Source of the DNA: CAIXZV01 sp037446495
GTDB taxonomy: Bacteria > Chloroflexota > Limnocylindria > Limnocylindrales > CSP1-4
NCBI GenBank assembly: GCA_037446495.1
Contig: JBBIIL010000115.1
Location: forward strand, 1-7,277
Length of the DNA stretch: 7,277 bases
Reading direction: 5' to 3'
This document shows, piece by piece, positions 1 through 5,697 of this stretch. The notes under the pieces were generated by a model. It was not told the origin of the DNA. It made no database searches and saw only the letters and a program-made list of their open reading frames with translations. Both the position numbers and the translations under genes were made by a program. Numbering within the stretch: position 1 is the stretch's first letter; every line of letters starts with the position of its first letter.

Positions 1-34
1 GCGGCGGCGGTGCGGCGGGCATGGGCGCGTTCAT
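1..34 (-). CDS. Possible 5' end of a divergent gene (partial)
   Basis: On the minus strand an ATG at 34-32 opens a frame that runs off the left edge and reads MNAPMPAAPPP. A Pro/Ala-rich start of this kind is common in disordered N-termini of high-GC bacteria. A -10-like box CAAACT lies at 46-41, six bases before the ATG, which matches the leaderless spacing of the gene at 127 on the other strand. There is no Shine-Dalgarno at normal distance; AGGAG is about 16 bases away. Only 11 codons are visible, so no function can be given and the frame may not be coding. Confidence 0.28.
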   Translation of the reverse strand, partial: MNAPMPAAPPP

Positions 35-114
35 GGGGCTAGTTTGCTCCTGCGGACCTAGGGCCGGCGGGGCCTGCGACCTGCGTCTCCGGGCGAAGGT
101 CCCGGTTCGGCGCG

Positions 115-120
115 TAGACT
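115..120 (+). promoter_or_regulatory. -10-like box of a leaderless promoter
   Basis: TAGACT fits the TANNNT pattern and is followed by only six bases (GCCGCG) before the ATG at 127. Transcription would start at or next to the ATG, so the mRNA would have essentially no leader. No Shine-Dalgarno is present in front of this ATG. No convincing -35 box is visible about 17 bases upstream. The same layout recurs at the two other promoter sites in the window. Confidence 0.5.
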
Positions 121-126
121 GCCGCG

Positions 127-780
127 ATGCAGCGTCCCTCGTCGGGGCTGACCCTCGGGGTCGCGGCCCTGAGCCCGCCCTCGCTCGTGCTCGCGCACAA
201 CCTCGTCTTCCTGCTTGCGTATGGCGGCGAGGCCAATCTGGTGCTGCGCGCGACGGGTCACGACGCCACGTGGTTCGACGCGGTATGGCTCGTGATCGCC
301 GCCTCAACCGTGCTGGGCGTCGCCGCGGTTGCGCGGATCGCGGCCGTCTGGCGGACCGCCCGGCGCCTCGAGCGCGAGACCGGCCGGCTGGTCCACACCG
401 GCTGGCGCGGCTTCGGCAGGCTGCTAGTCCGCACGTGGATCGCCCTCTCCTTTGTCACGGCTGCCTGGTTCCTCGTCCAGGAGAACGTCGAGCGGCTCGC
501 GCTCGGACAGGCAGTACCGCTGCTTGAGCCGCTCTTCGAGCACGGCTTCAGCAGCGCCCTGTTGGTCATCCCCGCCATCTCGCTGCTCGCGGCCCTCGTC
601 GGCACGCTCTTCCGCTGGAGCGTGTCGGCGCTGATGGCGCGGATCGCCGCGTCCCGGCTTGCGCATGCGCGGCCCCGCCCGGCGCCCGTCCCGCGACCCA
701 TCGGCCGCGTCACGCACCCGTCGGCGCTGCTCGCTCGACACCTCGGCCGCCGGGCACCGCCGCGGGCACTCGTCGTCTAG
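127..780 (+). CDS. Four-helix integral membrane protein, copper-cluster associated, function unknown
   Basis: This 217-residue protein has four predicted membrane segments at about residues 8-32, 50-75, 99-118 and 140-174, then a 40-residue Arg/Pro-rich tail likely to be cytoplasmic. Polar residues that stand out at membrane edges are His24-Asn25, Gly44-His45-Asp46, the Gln118-Glu119-Asn120-Val121-Glu122 stretch after helix 3, and Glu138-His139. These could bind a metal or a partner, but that is inference. I recall similar small membrane proteins beside copC/copD genes in Actinobacteria and Chloroflexota, but no named family can be assigned from sequence alone. The ATG at 127 is chosen because of the -10-like box six bases upstream and the lack of any ribosome site. 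The next gene begins 44 bases after its stop on the same strand, so the three plus-strand genes probably form one operon headed by this one. Confidence 0.75.
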   Translation: MQRPSSGLTLGVAALSPPSLVLAHNLVFLLAYGGEANLVLRATGHDATWFDAVWLVIAASTVLGVAAVARIAAVWRTARRLERETGRLVHTGWRGFGRLLVRTWIALSFVTAAWFLVQENVERLALGQAVPLLEPLFEHGFSSALLVIPAISLLAALVGTLFRWSVSALMARIAASRLAHARPRPAPVPRPIGRVTHPSALLARHLGRRAPPRALVV

Positions 781-814
781 CCGCGTCCCGGGCGCGGCCT
801 CCCAGCGACCCAAC

Positions 815-820
815 GAGAGG
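815..820 (+). promoter_or_regulatory. Ribosome binding site for the gene at 825
   Basis: GAGAGG is the only purine-rich Shine-Dalgarno-like stretch in the 44-base gap, four bases before the ATG. The spacing is short, so it is a modest site. It contrasts with the leaderless start of the gene at 127 and supports this gene being translated from inside a longer operon mRNA. Confidence 0.45.
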
Positions 821-824
821 CCCT

Positions 825-1550
825 ATGAACCGTCGCGCCATCGGTGCCGCCCTGAGCGGTGCCGCCATCCTCGTCATGATCGTCTCGGGCATGGCGTCCG
901 CCCACGTCGTGAGGCAGTTCGGCTCCTACTCCATCGCACTGGGCTGGCTGACGGAGCCCACGTTCGTGGGCGAGCAGAATGCCGTCGTCGCGATCGTGAC
1001 CGATTCCAAGGGCAGCCCCGTCAACGACCTCAGGGCAGGCGACCTGACCGTGACCGTGTCGGCGGGCGGGCAGTCCACGGCCGCGCTGCCGCTCGATCCC
1101 TCCTACGATCCCGACACCGGATTCGGGACGCCCGGCCTGTACTTCACCGACGTGATCCCGACGCAGCCCGGCGACTACACGTTCCACCTGTCCGGCAAGG
1201 TCCATGACGCGACCGTCGATGAGACCTCCACGTCGTCCGACACCACGTTCAACGCGGTCGAGGACCCGGCGTCCGTGCAGTTCCCGGTGAAGGTGCCGAC
1301 CACCACCGAGCTCTGGACCAAGGTCGACAGGCTCGACGCGCGAATTCAGTCGGCCGCTGACGCGGCGAGTGCCGCAACGGGCTCGATCCAGTCCGCCGCC
1401 GACGCGGCATCAGCGGCCCAGGCTTCGGCCACGAATGCCGCGAACCTGGCCTCGCAGGCGCTCATCGTCGGCATCGTCGTGGGTGGCATCGGCATCCTCG
1501 CCGGTCTGGCCGGCGTGGTTCTCGCCATTCGCGCCAGGAAGGCCGCCTGA
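825..1550 (+). CDS. Secreted, membrane-anchored Ig-like protein with predicted N-terminal His and Ala-rich coiled stalk
   Basis: This 241-residue exported protein lies directly before the CopC-CopD gene and is probably a copper-handling accessory. Residues 1-26 form a Sec signal peptide with an ASA cleavage site, which would leave His27 as the mature N-terminus, as in CopC. Residues about 27-155 look like a beta-sandwich: a GLYFTDVIPTQPGDYTFHL stretch near its end and a DET motif after it resemble YtkA/FixH-type or Ig-like extracytoplasmic domains. Residues 160-172 lead into a stalk with two 14-residue Ala-rich repeats (starting at Ile174 and Ile188), then a membrane helix at about 212-236 and a short basic tail (RARKAA) that sets the topology: domain outside, tail inside. 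The stop is four bases before the GTG of the next gene, so the two are co-transcribed and probably coupled. I recall similar uncharacterised proteins next to copper genes in Chloroflexota; copper binding here is inference. Confidence 0.8.
   Translation: MNRRAIGAALSGAAILVMIVSGMASAHVVRQFGSYSIALGWLTEPTFVGEQNAVVAIVTDSKGSPVNDLRAGDLTVTVSAGGQSTAALPLDPSYDPDTGFGTPGLYFTDVIPTQPGDYTFHLSGKVHDATVDETSTSSDTTFNAVEDPASVQFPVKVPTTTELWTKVDRLDARIQSAADAASAATGSIQSAADAASAAQASATNAANLASQALIVGIVVGGIGILAGLAGVVLAIRARKAA
1344..1427 (+). repeat. Two tandem 42-base repeats encoding 14-residue Ala-rich units
   Basis: Inside the gene at 825-1550, two 42-base units (1344-1385 and 1386-1427) each encode IQSAADAASAA plus three variable residues (TGS, then QAS). 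A third, degenerate unit (ATNAANLASQAL) follows. The 11 core residues are identical at protein level while several third positions differ, so the duplication is not recent or has been kept under selection. Fourteen residues equal two heptads, consistent with an alpha-helical coiled stalk just outside the membrane helix. Confidence 0.8.
1536..1542 (+). promoter_or_regulatory. Possible ribosome binding site for the CopC-CopD gene
   Basis: AGGAAGG sits inside the last codons of the preceding gene, 12 bases before the GTG at 1555. It is the best Shine-Dalgarno match nearby and favours this GTG as the start, although the spacing is a little long. Translational coupling to the upstream stop at 1548-1550 may matter more. 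Confidence 0.4.
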
Positions 1551-1554
1551 GGCC

Positions 1555-3579
1555 GTGAGCCACGCGCGCCGCGCGGCGCTGGCGGTCCTGCTCGCGCTCT
1601 CGGTCTTGGCGGCAGGCGGCGCGACCGTCGCCGCCCATGCCCTCCTGCTCTCGTCGGATCCGGCGGCCAACGCCGTGCTCGCCAGCGCGCCCACCGCGGT
1701 CACGCTGACCTTCACCGAGCCGCCGGATCCGCGACTCTCCTCGGTGCGCGTGCTGGATGTGGCGGGCGCGGCCGAGACGACCGGCCCGGCCGTGGTCGGG
1801 AATGGCGGCGCGAGCACCCTGACCGCGCCGCTGGCTCCCCTGCCGAACGGCGTCTACACCGTCGCCTGGCGCACGGTCTCCGCAGCGGACGGGCACGCGA
1901 CGGCTGGCTCGTTCGCGTTCAGCGTCGGGACGGGGGCCCCGCCGCCAACCGCCCCCCCAGGCGCCACCGCGCCGGACGCCTCGGGTGCATCAACCGTCTC
2001 CCCCGGGTCCGTGTTCGCCCGCGTGGTGCTCTACCTGGGTCTGGTCATGCTGCTCGGTACGCTGCTCAGCGGAGAGCTCCTCCTGGGCGTCCGCGCGCGG
2101 CGGCTCGGGCGTGCGCGGCTGGGTGCCTGGCTGGCGGCTGTCGTGGGCATTGTTGCGCTCGTGGCCACGCAAGCCAACGACGCAGGGGCGTCGATCTCCG
2201 ACGCGCTGGGCTCCTCGCTGGGCGTAGGCGCAGCATGGCGGCTGTTCCCGCTGCTCATCGCTGGCATGGCGATGCTCCTGGGCGCCCGCTCCAGCCGCTG
2301 GCGACGCCCCGCAAATCTCGTCGCCACCGCGATGGTCGCGCTCACGCTGCTGGCCGACGCGGCTGCCAGCCACGCGTCCACCGTCATGGCGCCGCTGCTC
2401 AACATCGTCCTGCAGTGGCTCCATGCGGTTGGCGTCGGCGTCTGGCTGGGCGGGCTGGCCGGGCTGCTGCTCGAGCTGCGGGATCCCGACCTCGTGGAGC
2501 GCCCACGCCTAGTCCTGCGCTTCAGCCGATGGGCGACGGCAGGCATCCTAGTCGTGGCCGTGACCGGCGTGGCACGCGCCGCGTTCGAGCTCCACGATCT
2601 GGGCGAGCTCGTGTCCACGGACTATGGCCGCCTCCTGCTCGCGAAGCTTGCGCTGTTCGCCGGGCTCGCAGTCCTCGGCGCGGTCAACCACTTCCGCAAT
2701 GCGCCGGCGGGCGAGGGGCGGATTGGCGCGGTCCGCCGGATCGGCGCCTTGGAGCTTCTGCTGGGGACGACGGCGATCGTGGTGGCGTCCCTGCTGGTGA
2801 CCACGCCGCCACCGGCGGACCTTGTGTCGGGCGGCGGGACCGGCAGCACGGCACCGGGATCCTCCCCCTCACCCTCGCCGGGGCCGGTCCAGGCTGGCGT
2901 CACGGTCGCAGGCGCGGACTACGCCACCACCGTGAGGGTCAAATTGACCATCTCGCCGGGCACGCCGGGGCCGGGAGACTTCCGCGCCGTGGTCACCGAC
3001 TACGACACGGGCGCCCCTGTCCCTGCGACGAGCGTCAAGCTGCGGTTCGCACTGCCGTCGCGGCCCGACGTTGGGGGGTCCTCGCTGGCCCTCTCAGGCG
3101 CGCCCGGCGGCGTCTTCACCGGGAGCGGCAGCAACCTCTCGCTGACGGGCCTCTGGACCGTGACCGCCGTGATCACCCAGGCGACAACCGCGGTCGAGGT
3201 GCCCCTGGTCGTGGCCGTGGCGCCGGGCTCCGGCCCGGTGGACGTGAACCGCGCCCACGGTCAGCCCACCATCTACACCGTCCACCTGCCGGGCACGAAC
3301 CAGGCGCAGCTCTACATCGATGTCGTGGACGGCCTGTCCACCCTGCACGTCACGTACTTCGACCCGAAAGGCAAGGAGCTCGCCGTCGAGGGCATCAAGG
3401 TGGACGCGGCACAGGCGGGCGGCACGCCGAGCTCGCTCCTGATGTCGCCGATCGAACCCGGGCACGCCGCAGCCAAGCTCGGGGTCACCAGCGGCGCGCC
3501 GATAGCCCTCCTGGTATCGGGCGCGGGCCCCGACGGCTCGCCGATCGTGTTCGCGCTGACGGTAACGCCGGACCCGTAG
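1555..3579 (+). CDS. CopC-CopD copper-transport fusion protein with extra C-terminal extracytoplasmic region
   Basis: The 674-residue product joins a periplasmic copper(II)-binding CopC domain to a CopD membrane domain (PF05425 type), a pair known for copper uptake or tolerance. The GTG at 1555 is chosen because it gives a proper signal peptide (residues 1-27, VAA cleavage site) four bases after the previous stop; the open frame further upstream only overlaps the preceding gene. Mature CopC would start at His28 and keeps Asp112 and His114 in a DGH motif. In mature numbering this is His1, Asp85, His87, matching the classical CopC copper(II) ligands. A Pro/Ala linker (about 126-150) leads to about eight membrane helices (about 152-418), with His290 in LHAVGVGVWLGG and His379 in NHFR. 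A Ser/Pro linker then leads to about 250 residues with no membrane segment, rich in predicted beta strands: a YtkA-like region (about 445-560) and a last domain (about 565-674). Standard CopC-CopD fusions usually end near the membrane domain. Direction of copper transport cannot be read from sequence. Confidence 0.92.
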   Translation: MSHARRAALAVLLALSVLAAGGATVAAHALLLSSDPAANAVLASAPTAVTLTFTEPPDPRLSSVRVLDVAGAAETTGPAVVGNGGASTLTAPLAPLPNGVYTVAWRTVSAADGHATAGSFAFSVGTGAPPPTAPPGATAPDASGASTVSPGSVFARVVLYLGLVMLLGTLLSGELLLGVRARRLGRARLGAWLAAVVGIVALVATQANDAGASISDALGSSLGVGAAWRLFPLLIAGMAMLLGARSSRWRRPANLVATAMVALTLLADAAASHASTVMAPLLNIVLQWLHAVGVGVWLGGLAGLLLELRDPDLVERPRLVLRFSRWATAGILVVAVTGVARAAFELHDLGELVSTDYGRLLLAKLALFAGLAVLGAVNHFRNAPAGEGRIGAVRRIGALELLLGTTAIVVASLLVTTPPPADLVSGGGTGSTAPGSSPSPSPGPVQAGVTVAGADYATTVRVKLTISPGTPGPGDFRAVVTDYDTGAPVPATSVKLRFALPSRPDVGGSSLALSGAPGGVFTGSGSNLSLTGLWTVTAVITQATTAVEVPLVVAVAPGSGPVDVNRAHGQPTIYTVHLPGTNQAQLYIDVVDGLSTLHVTYFDPKGKELAVEGIKVDAAQAGGTPSSLLMSPIEPGHAAAKLGVTSGAPIALLVSGAGPDGSPIVFALTVTPDP

Positions 3580-3587
3580 GCCGAGCG

Positions 3588-4502
3588 TCACTCGCGGTCG
3601 ATGCGGTGGGCGCCGCGGTACTGCCCGTCGCGGGCCTGACGTCGCACCCCGGCCGCGCCCCCGCTCGCGGGCGGCGCCGGCGGTGGCCCGGACCGTCGGC
3701 CGAGCAGCAGCATGACGACGAGCGCCAGCAGGGCCGCGGCCGCAGCGCCGACGAGTGGCAGCACCAGGCTCGCGCCGCCGCTCCCGGCATCCCCACCACT
3801 GGTGGGCGTGGAGAGGGGGACGGCCGTCCCCGACGGGGCAGCGCCCGACGAGGCACTGGCCCCCTGCCCCGCCGATGCTGCGGGCGTGGCCGACGGACCC
3901 GACGATCCCGGGCGGACCACCGCGTAGTCCCCGAACTGCGTGACCACCGTGAGGTACGCGCCGCTGACGCCGGGCGGGGGTGTCTTGAGCGGGACCCACG
4001 CGGTCCCGTCCCAGCGCTCCACGGTGCCGGTCGGCAGCGCGGCATCCGCGGACCGAAGCACGATGCTGACCCTCGCCGACGCGCGGGCGGTTGCATCCGC
4101 CCCGCTCTGGTCCTTCACCACGAACCGGTAAACGTTGCTGTTGAGCACGCCGTCGCTGGGCTGCCCCGGGGCGGCCACAGGCTCGATGGACACGTTGAGC
4201 GACGTCGCGCCCGGCGGCAGGATCAGCGCCCCGGGCACCGCGAGCACTTGCGCCTGCGGGAGGGACTCGGAGGTGGCCAGGGCAACGATGTCATTCTGGC
4301 CGGCGTTGACGGTCACGGTGGCCGCCGCGCCCTTGGCGCCACCCTGCTGGCCCTGCGCGGGATTGAGCCACAGGTACGGACCCACCGGGACGACGCCGTC
4401 ATACAGCGGCGGGCCGCCGAGCCCCGTGACGAGGCGTGTCGCGACGACCATCGCAAGACCCAGCGCCAACGCTGCGATCCCCGCCCGACGAGGCGAGATC
4501 AC
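3588..4502 (-). CDS. Exported bitopic protein with N- and C-terminal membrane segments, function unknown
   Basis: This 304-residue protein is the last gene of the minus-strand operon. The GTG at 4502-4500 overlaps the upstream TGA as GTGA, the usual coupled layout; another in-frame GTG at 4508 adds two residues. Residues about 7-28 form a signal-anchor or signal peptide, followed by a Gly/Pro-rich loop (LYDGVVPVGPYLWLNP). Residues 55-200 look like beta strands, with a WDGTAWVPL motif and a GDYAVV strand. A Ser/Ala/Thr/Pro-rich linker (about 202-243) leads to a second hydrophobic helix (about 245-268), GRR, and a 34-residue Arg/Gly/Pro tail ending in YRGAHRIDRE. The layout suggests an outside domain on a flexible stalk held by the C-terminal helix. 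The end is 8 bases from the convergent CopC-CopD stop. I recognise no family. Its coupling to an intramembrane protease gene makes it a possible partner or substrate, which is inference. Confidence 0.8.
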   Translation of the reverse strand: MISPRRAGIAALALGLAMVVATRLVTGLGGPPLYDGVVPVGPYLWLNPAQGQQGGAKGAAATVTVNAGQNDIVALATSESLPQAQVLAVPGALILPPGATSLNVSIEPVAAPGQPSDGVLNSNVYRFVVKDQSGADATARASARVSIVLRSADAALPTGTVERWDGTAWVPLKTPPPGVSGAYLTVVTQFGDYAVVRPGSSGPSATPAASAGQGASASSGAAPSGTAVPLSTPTSGGDAGSGGASLVLPLVGAAAAALLALVVMLLLGRRSGPPPAPPASGGAAGVRRQARDGQYRGAHRIDRE

Positions 4503-5116
4503 AGCCACAACACCGCCAGGTCCGCGACGGTGTGGGCCACGGCCGGGGCAACGATGCCGCCCGACGCCAGCCGCAGGCCGCCCAGAACGAGCCCGACGCC
4601 GAGGTCGAGCGGGACGGCAGACCAGCCGTACACGGGCACGTGGATGAGCGCGAAGGCGAGGCTGGTGGCGACGACCACGGCGCCGATGCCGAGGGTTGAG
4701 GCGAGACGATCGAACAGGCTGCCCCGCAAGACGATCTCCTCGGCCGAGGCGACCAGGATGGTGGCCGCCGCCCAAGGGCCGATCGGAAAGCCTGCGGCGA
4801 GTTCTGCGGACCACACCGGGTGGGGGCCCACCAGGGCCGTCGCGGCGAGGACGAGGCCGCCGGCGAGACCGAGGGCGACGAAGCGCGCTGCCTGTCGTGG
4901 GCCGACCCGCGATGGGCGCCATCCCGCGGCGACACCGATCGTGAGCAGCCCGGCCCCGAACAGCGCGCCGACCACGATCGGGTCGAGGGCGTCCGAGCGC
5001 CATGCCGCCCAGCGCGCGAAGACCACCGCGGCGAGCGCCGCAGCGACAGGCGCGGCCCGGGCGAGGGAGTGCACCCGCGACGCCGGGCTGGATGGGGCGA
5101 GGGTGAGGGACGTCAT
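4499..5116 (-). CDS. CPBP-family intramembrane glutamic endopeptidase
   Basis: This 205-residue membrane protein carries the marks of the CPBP (CAAX protease and bacteriocin-processing, Abi) family, whose members cut proteins within the membrane. Motif 1 is Glu126-Glu127 with Arg131 (SAEEIVLRGSLF); motif 2 is Phe155 and His159 (FALIHVP); the last motif is His195 with Asp199 (AHTVADLAV), where the family often has Asn. Helices are visible at about 21-39, 46-64, 78-96, 113-125, 143-160 and 170-203. Length is near the family's lower end. The ATG overlaps the upstream lipoprotein stop as ATGA, and its own TGA overlaps the next start as GTGA, so the three genes are translated together. No Shine-Dalgarno is clear at its start. 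Family members act in prenyl-protein processing, bacteriocin immunity or anti-sigma factor cleavage. The target here is unknown; the operon's exported proteins are the first candidates. Confidence 0.9.
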   Translation of the reverse strand: MTSLTLAPSSPASRVHSLARAAPVAAALAAVVFARWAAWRSDALDPIVVGALFGAGLLTIGVAAGWRPSRVGPRQAARFVALGLAGGLVLAATALVGPHPVWSAELAAGFPIGPWAAATILVASAEEIVLRGSLFDRLASTLGIGAVVVATSLAFALIHVPVYGWSAVPLDLGVGLVLGGLRLASGGIVAPAVAHTVADLAVLWL

Positions 5117-5589
5117 CCTGTGACCGTGAAGTAGACCTCGGGCGACCAGACCCGCGGGTTGAACGGGACGTGATCCGACGCCACGAACTCGGCCTTGAGC
5201 ACGTACGTCCCAGGGGCCAGCTGGATGTCCTGCTCCAGGCCGTAGTTCATCGACACCAGCTGGCTGTTGACGTAGAGGTGGACGTGGCCCTGGTCGGGGC
5301 GAACGTCCGTCGTGGTCGCCTGCACGATCTGCGCGCCCGCAAGCGTGATGACGACGTGAACGGAGGGCCCGGCGAGTGAGGCGCCCACGGCCGGCTGCGC
5401 AATGGCGACGACTGCGGGTGAGGACGGCCGCGGCCCGACCGACGGCGACGCGACCGTGGAGGCATCGGGCGCGCTGCCCGCGGGGCTGGCGGCCGCAGGA
5501 CTGCCGCCCGTGGCCGGGGCGCATGCGGAGGCGACGAGGAGCAGCGCGACCGCCGCGCCGATCCACCGGGAGTGGGTAGGACGGGTCAT
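5113..5589 (-). CDS. Putative lipoprotein with DUF4399-like beta domain
   Basis: First gene of the minus-strand operon, 158 residues. A hydrophobic segment (about 10-22) ends in ASAC with Cys23 as the likely lipidated residue; Ala rather than Leu/Val at the -3 position makes the lipobox slightly unusual. Residues 24-62 are a Ser/Pro/Ala-rich linker that would hold the domain off the membrane. The C-terminal domain (about 64-158) contains GPSVHVVITLAG, an HVHLYVN motif with two histidines, and an APGTYVLKAEFVASDH strand pair. This resembles small DUF4399-type or other Ig-like extracytoplasmic domains, so metal or ligand binding is possible but unproven. Its ATG lies eight bases after a TATAGT box with no ribosome site, which points to a leaderless mRNA. 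It overlaps the protease gene by four bases, and is divergent from the binding-protein gene at 5698. Confidence 0.82.
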   Translation of the reverse strand: MTRPTHSRWIGAAVALLLVASACAPATGGSPAAASPAGSAPDASTVASPSVGPRPSSPAVVAIAQPAVGASLAGPSVHVVITLAGAQIVQATTTDVRPDQGHVHLYVNSQLVSMNYGLEQDIQLAPGTYVLKAEFVASDHVPFNPRVWSPEVYFTVTG

Positions 5590-5597
5590 GGTCGCGG

Positions 5598-5603
5598 ACT
5601 ATA
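5598..5603 (-). promoter_or_regulatory. -10 box of the minus-strand operon, leaderless
   Basis: Read on the minus strand this is TATAGT, one base from the TATAAT consensus and notable in such GC-rich DNA. Eight bases (CCGCGACC) separate it from the ATG at 5589, so transcription should begin at or almost at the start codon. No good -35 box is seen; a perfect 10-base palindrome, GCCCGCGGGC at 5613-5622, lies within the spacer region. Confidence 0.6.
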
Positions 5604-5649
5604 CGAGGGAACGCCCGCGGGCACCCGCGATGGCTCGCACCACCCTCAG

Positions 5650-5669
5650 AAGGCCCGCTCTGCGGCCTT
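5650..5669. promoter_or_regulatory. Dyad AAGGCC-N8-GGCCTT in the divergent promoter region
   Basis: A perfect inverted repeat with 6-base arms and an 8-base spacer lies 14 bases upstream of the -10 box at 5684 and covers the expected -35 region of the binding-protein gene. An overlapping second pair, AGGCCC (5651-5656) and GGGCCT (5670-5675), shares part of it. The position suits a repressor or activator site, but inverted repeats made of G and C arise easily by chance in this DNA. Confidence 0.25.
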
Positions 5670-5683
5670 GGGCCTGATGCGTC

Positions 5684-5689
5684 TACACT
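5684..5689 (+). promoter_or_regulatory. -10-like box of the binding-protein gene, leaderless
   Basis: TACACT fits the TANNNT pattern and is followed by eight bases (GCCCGACC) and the ATG at 5698. This is the same spacing, and nearly the same bases before ATG, as the divergent lipoprotein promoter (CCGCGACC). No Shine-Dalgarno is present. The box rules against the in-frame ATG at 5677 as the start, because that codon lies upstream of it. Confidence 0.55.
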
Positions 5690-5697
5690 GCCCGACC

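Noticed and set aside
21..527. 168-codon open frame on the plus strand at the left end
   Set aside because: Overlaps the four-helix membrane protein in another frame, has Arg/Ala-rich composition, and lacks hydrophobic segments or any start signal.
1369..1554. Longer N-terminus for the CopC-CopD protein
   Set aside because: The extra residues are Arg/Pro/Ser-rich, lie inside the preceding gene and would bury the signal peptide. The GTG at 1555 gives a normal signal peptide and CopC start.
3690..3860. C-terminal helix plus GRR of the bitopic protein as an exosortase- or sortase-type sorting signal
   Set aside because: A 34-residue tail follows the basic residues, and no LPxTG or PEP-type motif is present before the helix; sorting signals normally end right after the basic cluster.
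2235..5123. 962-codon open frame on the plus strand
   Set aside because: It spans the CopC-CopD gene and runs antisense to the protease operon. Its translation is Arg/Gly/Pro-rich with no domain pattern, as expected for a shadow frame in high-GC DNA.
5677..5697. Earlier ATG for the binding protein
   Set aside because: It lies upstream of the -10-like box at 5684-5689 and would add residues (MRLHCPT) before the signal peptide; the ATG at 5698 fits the leaderless spacing.
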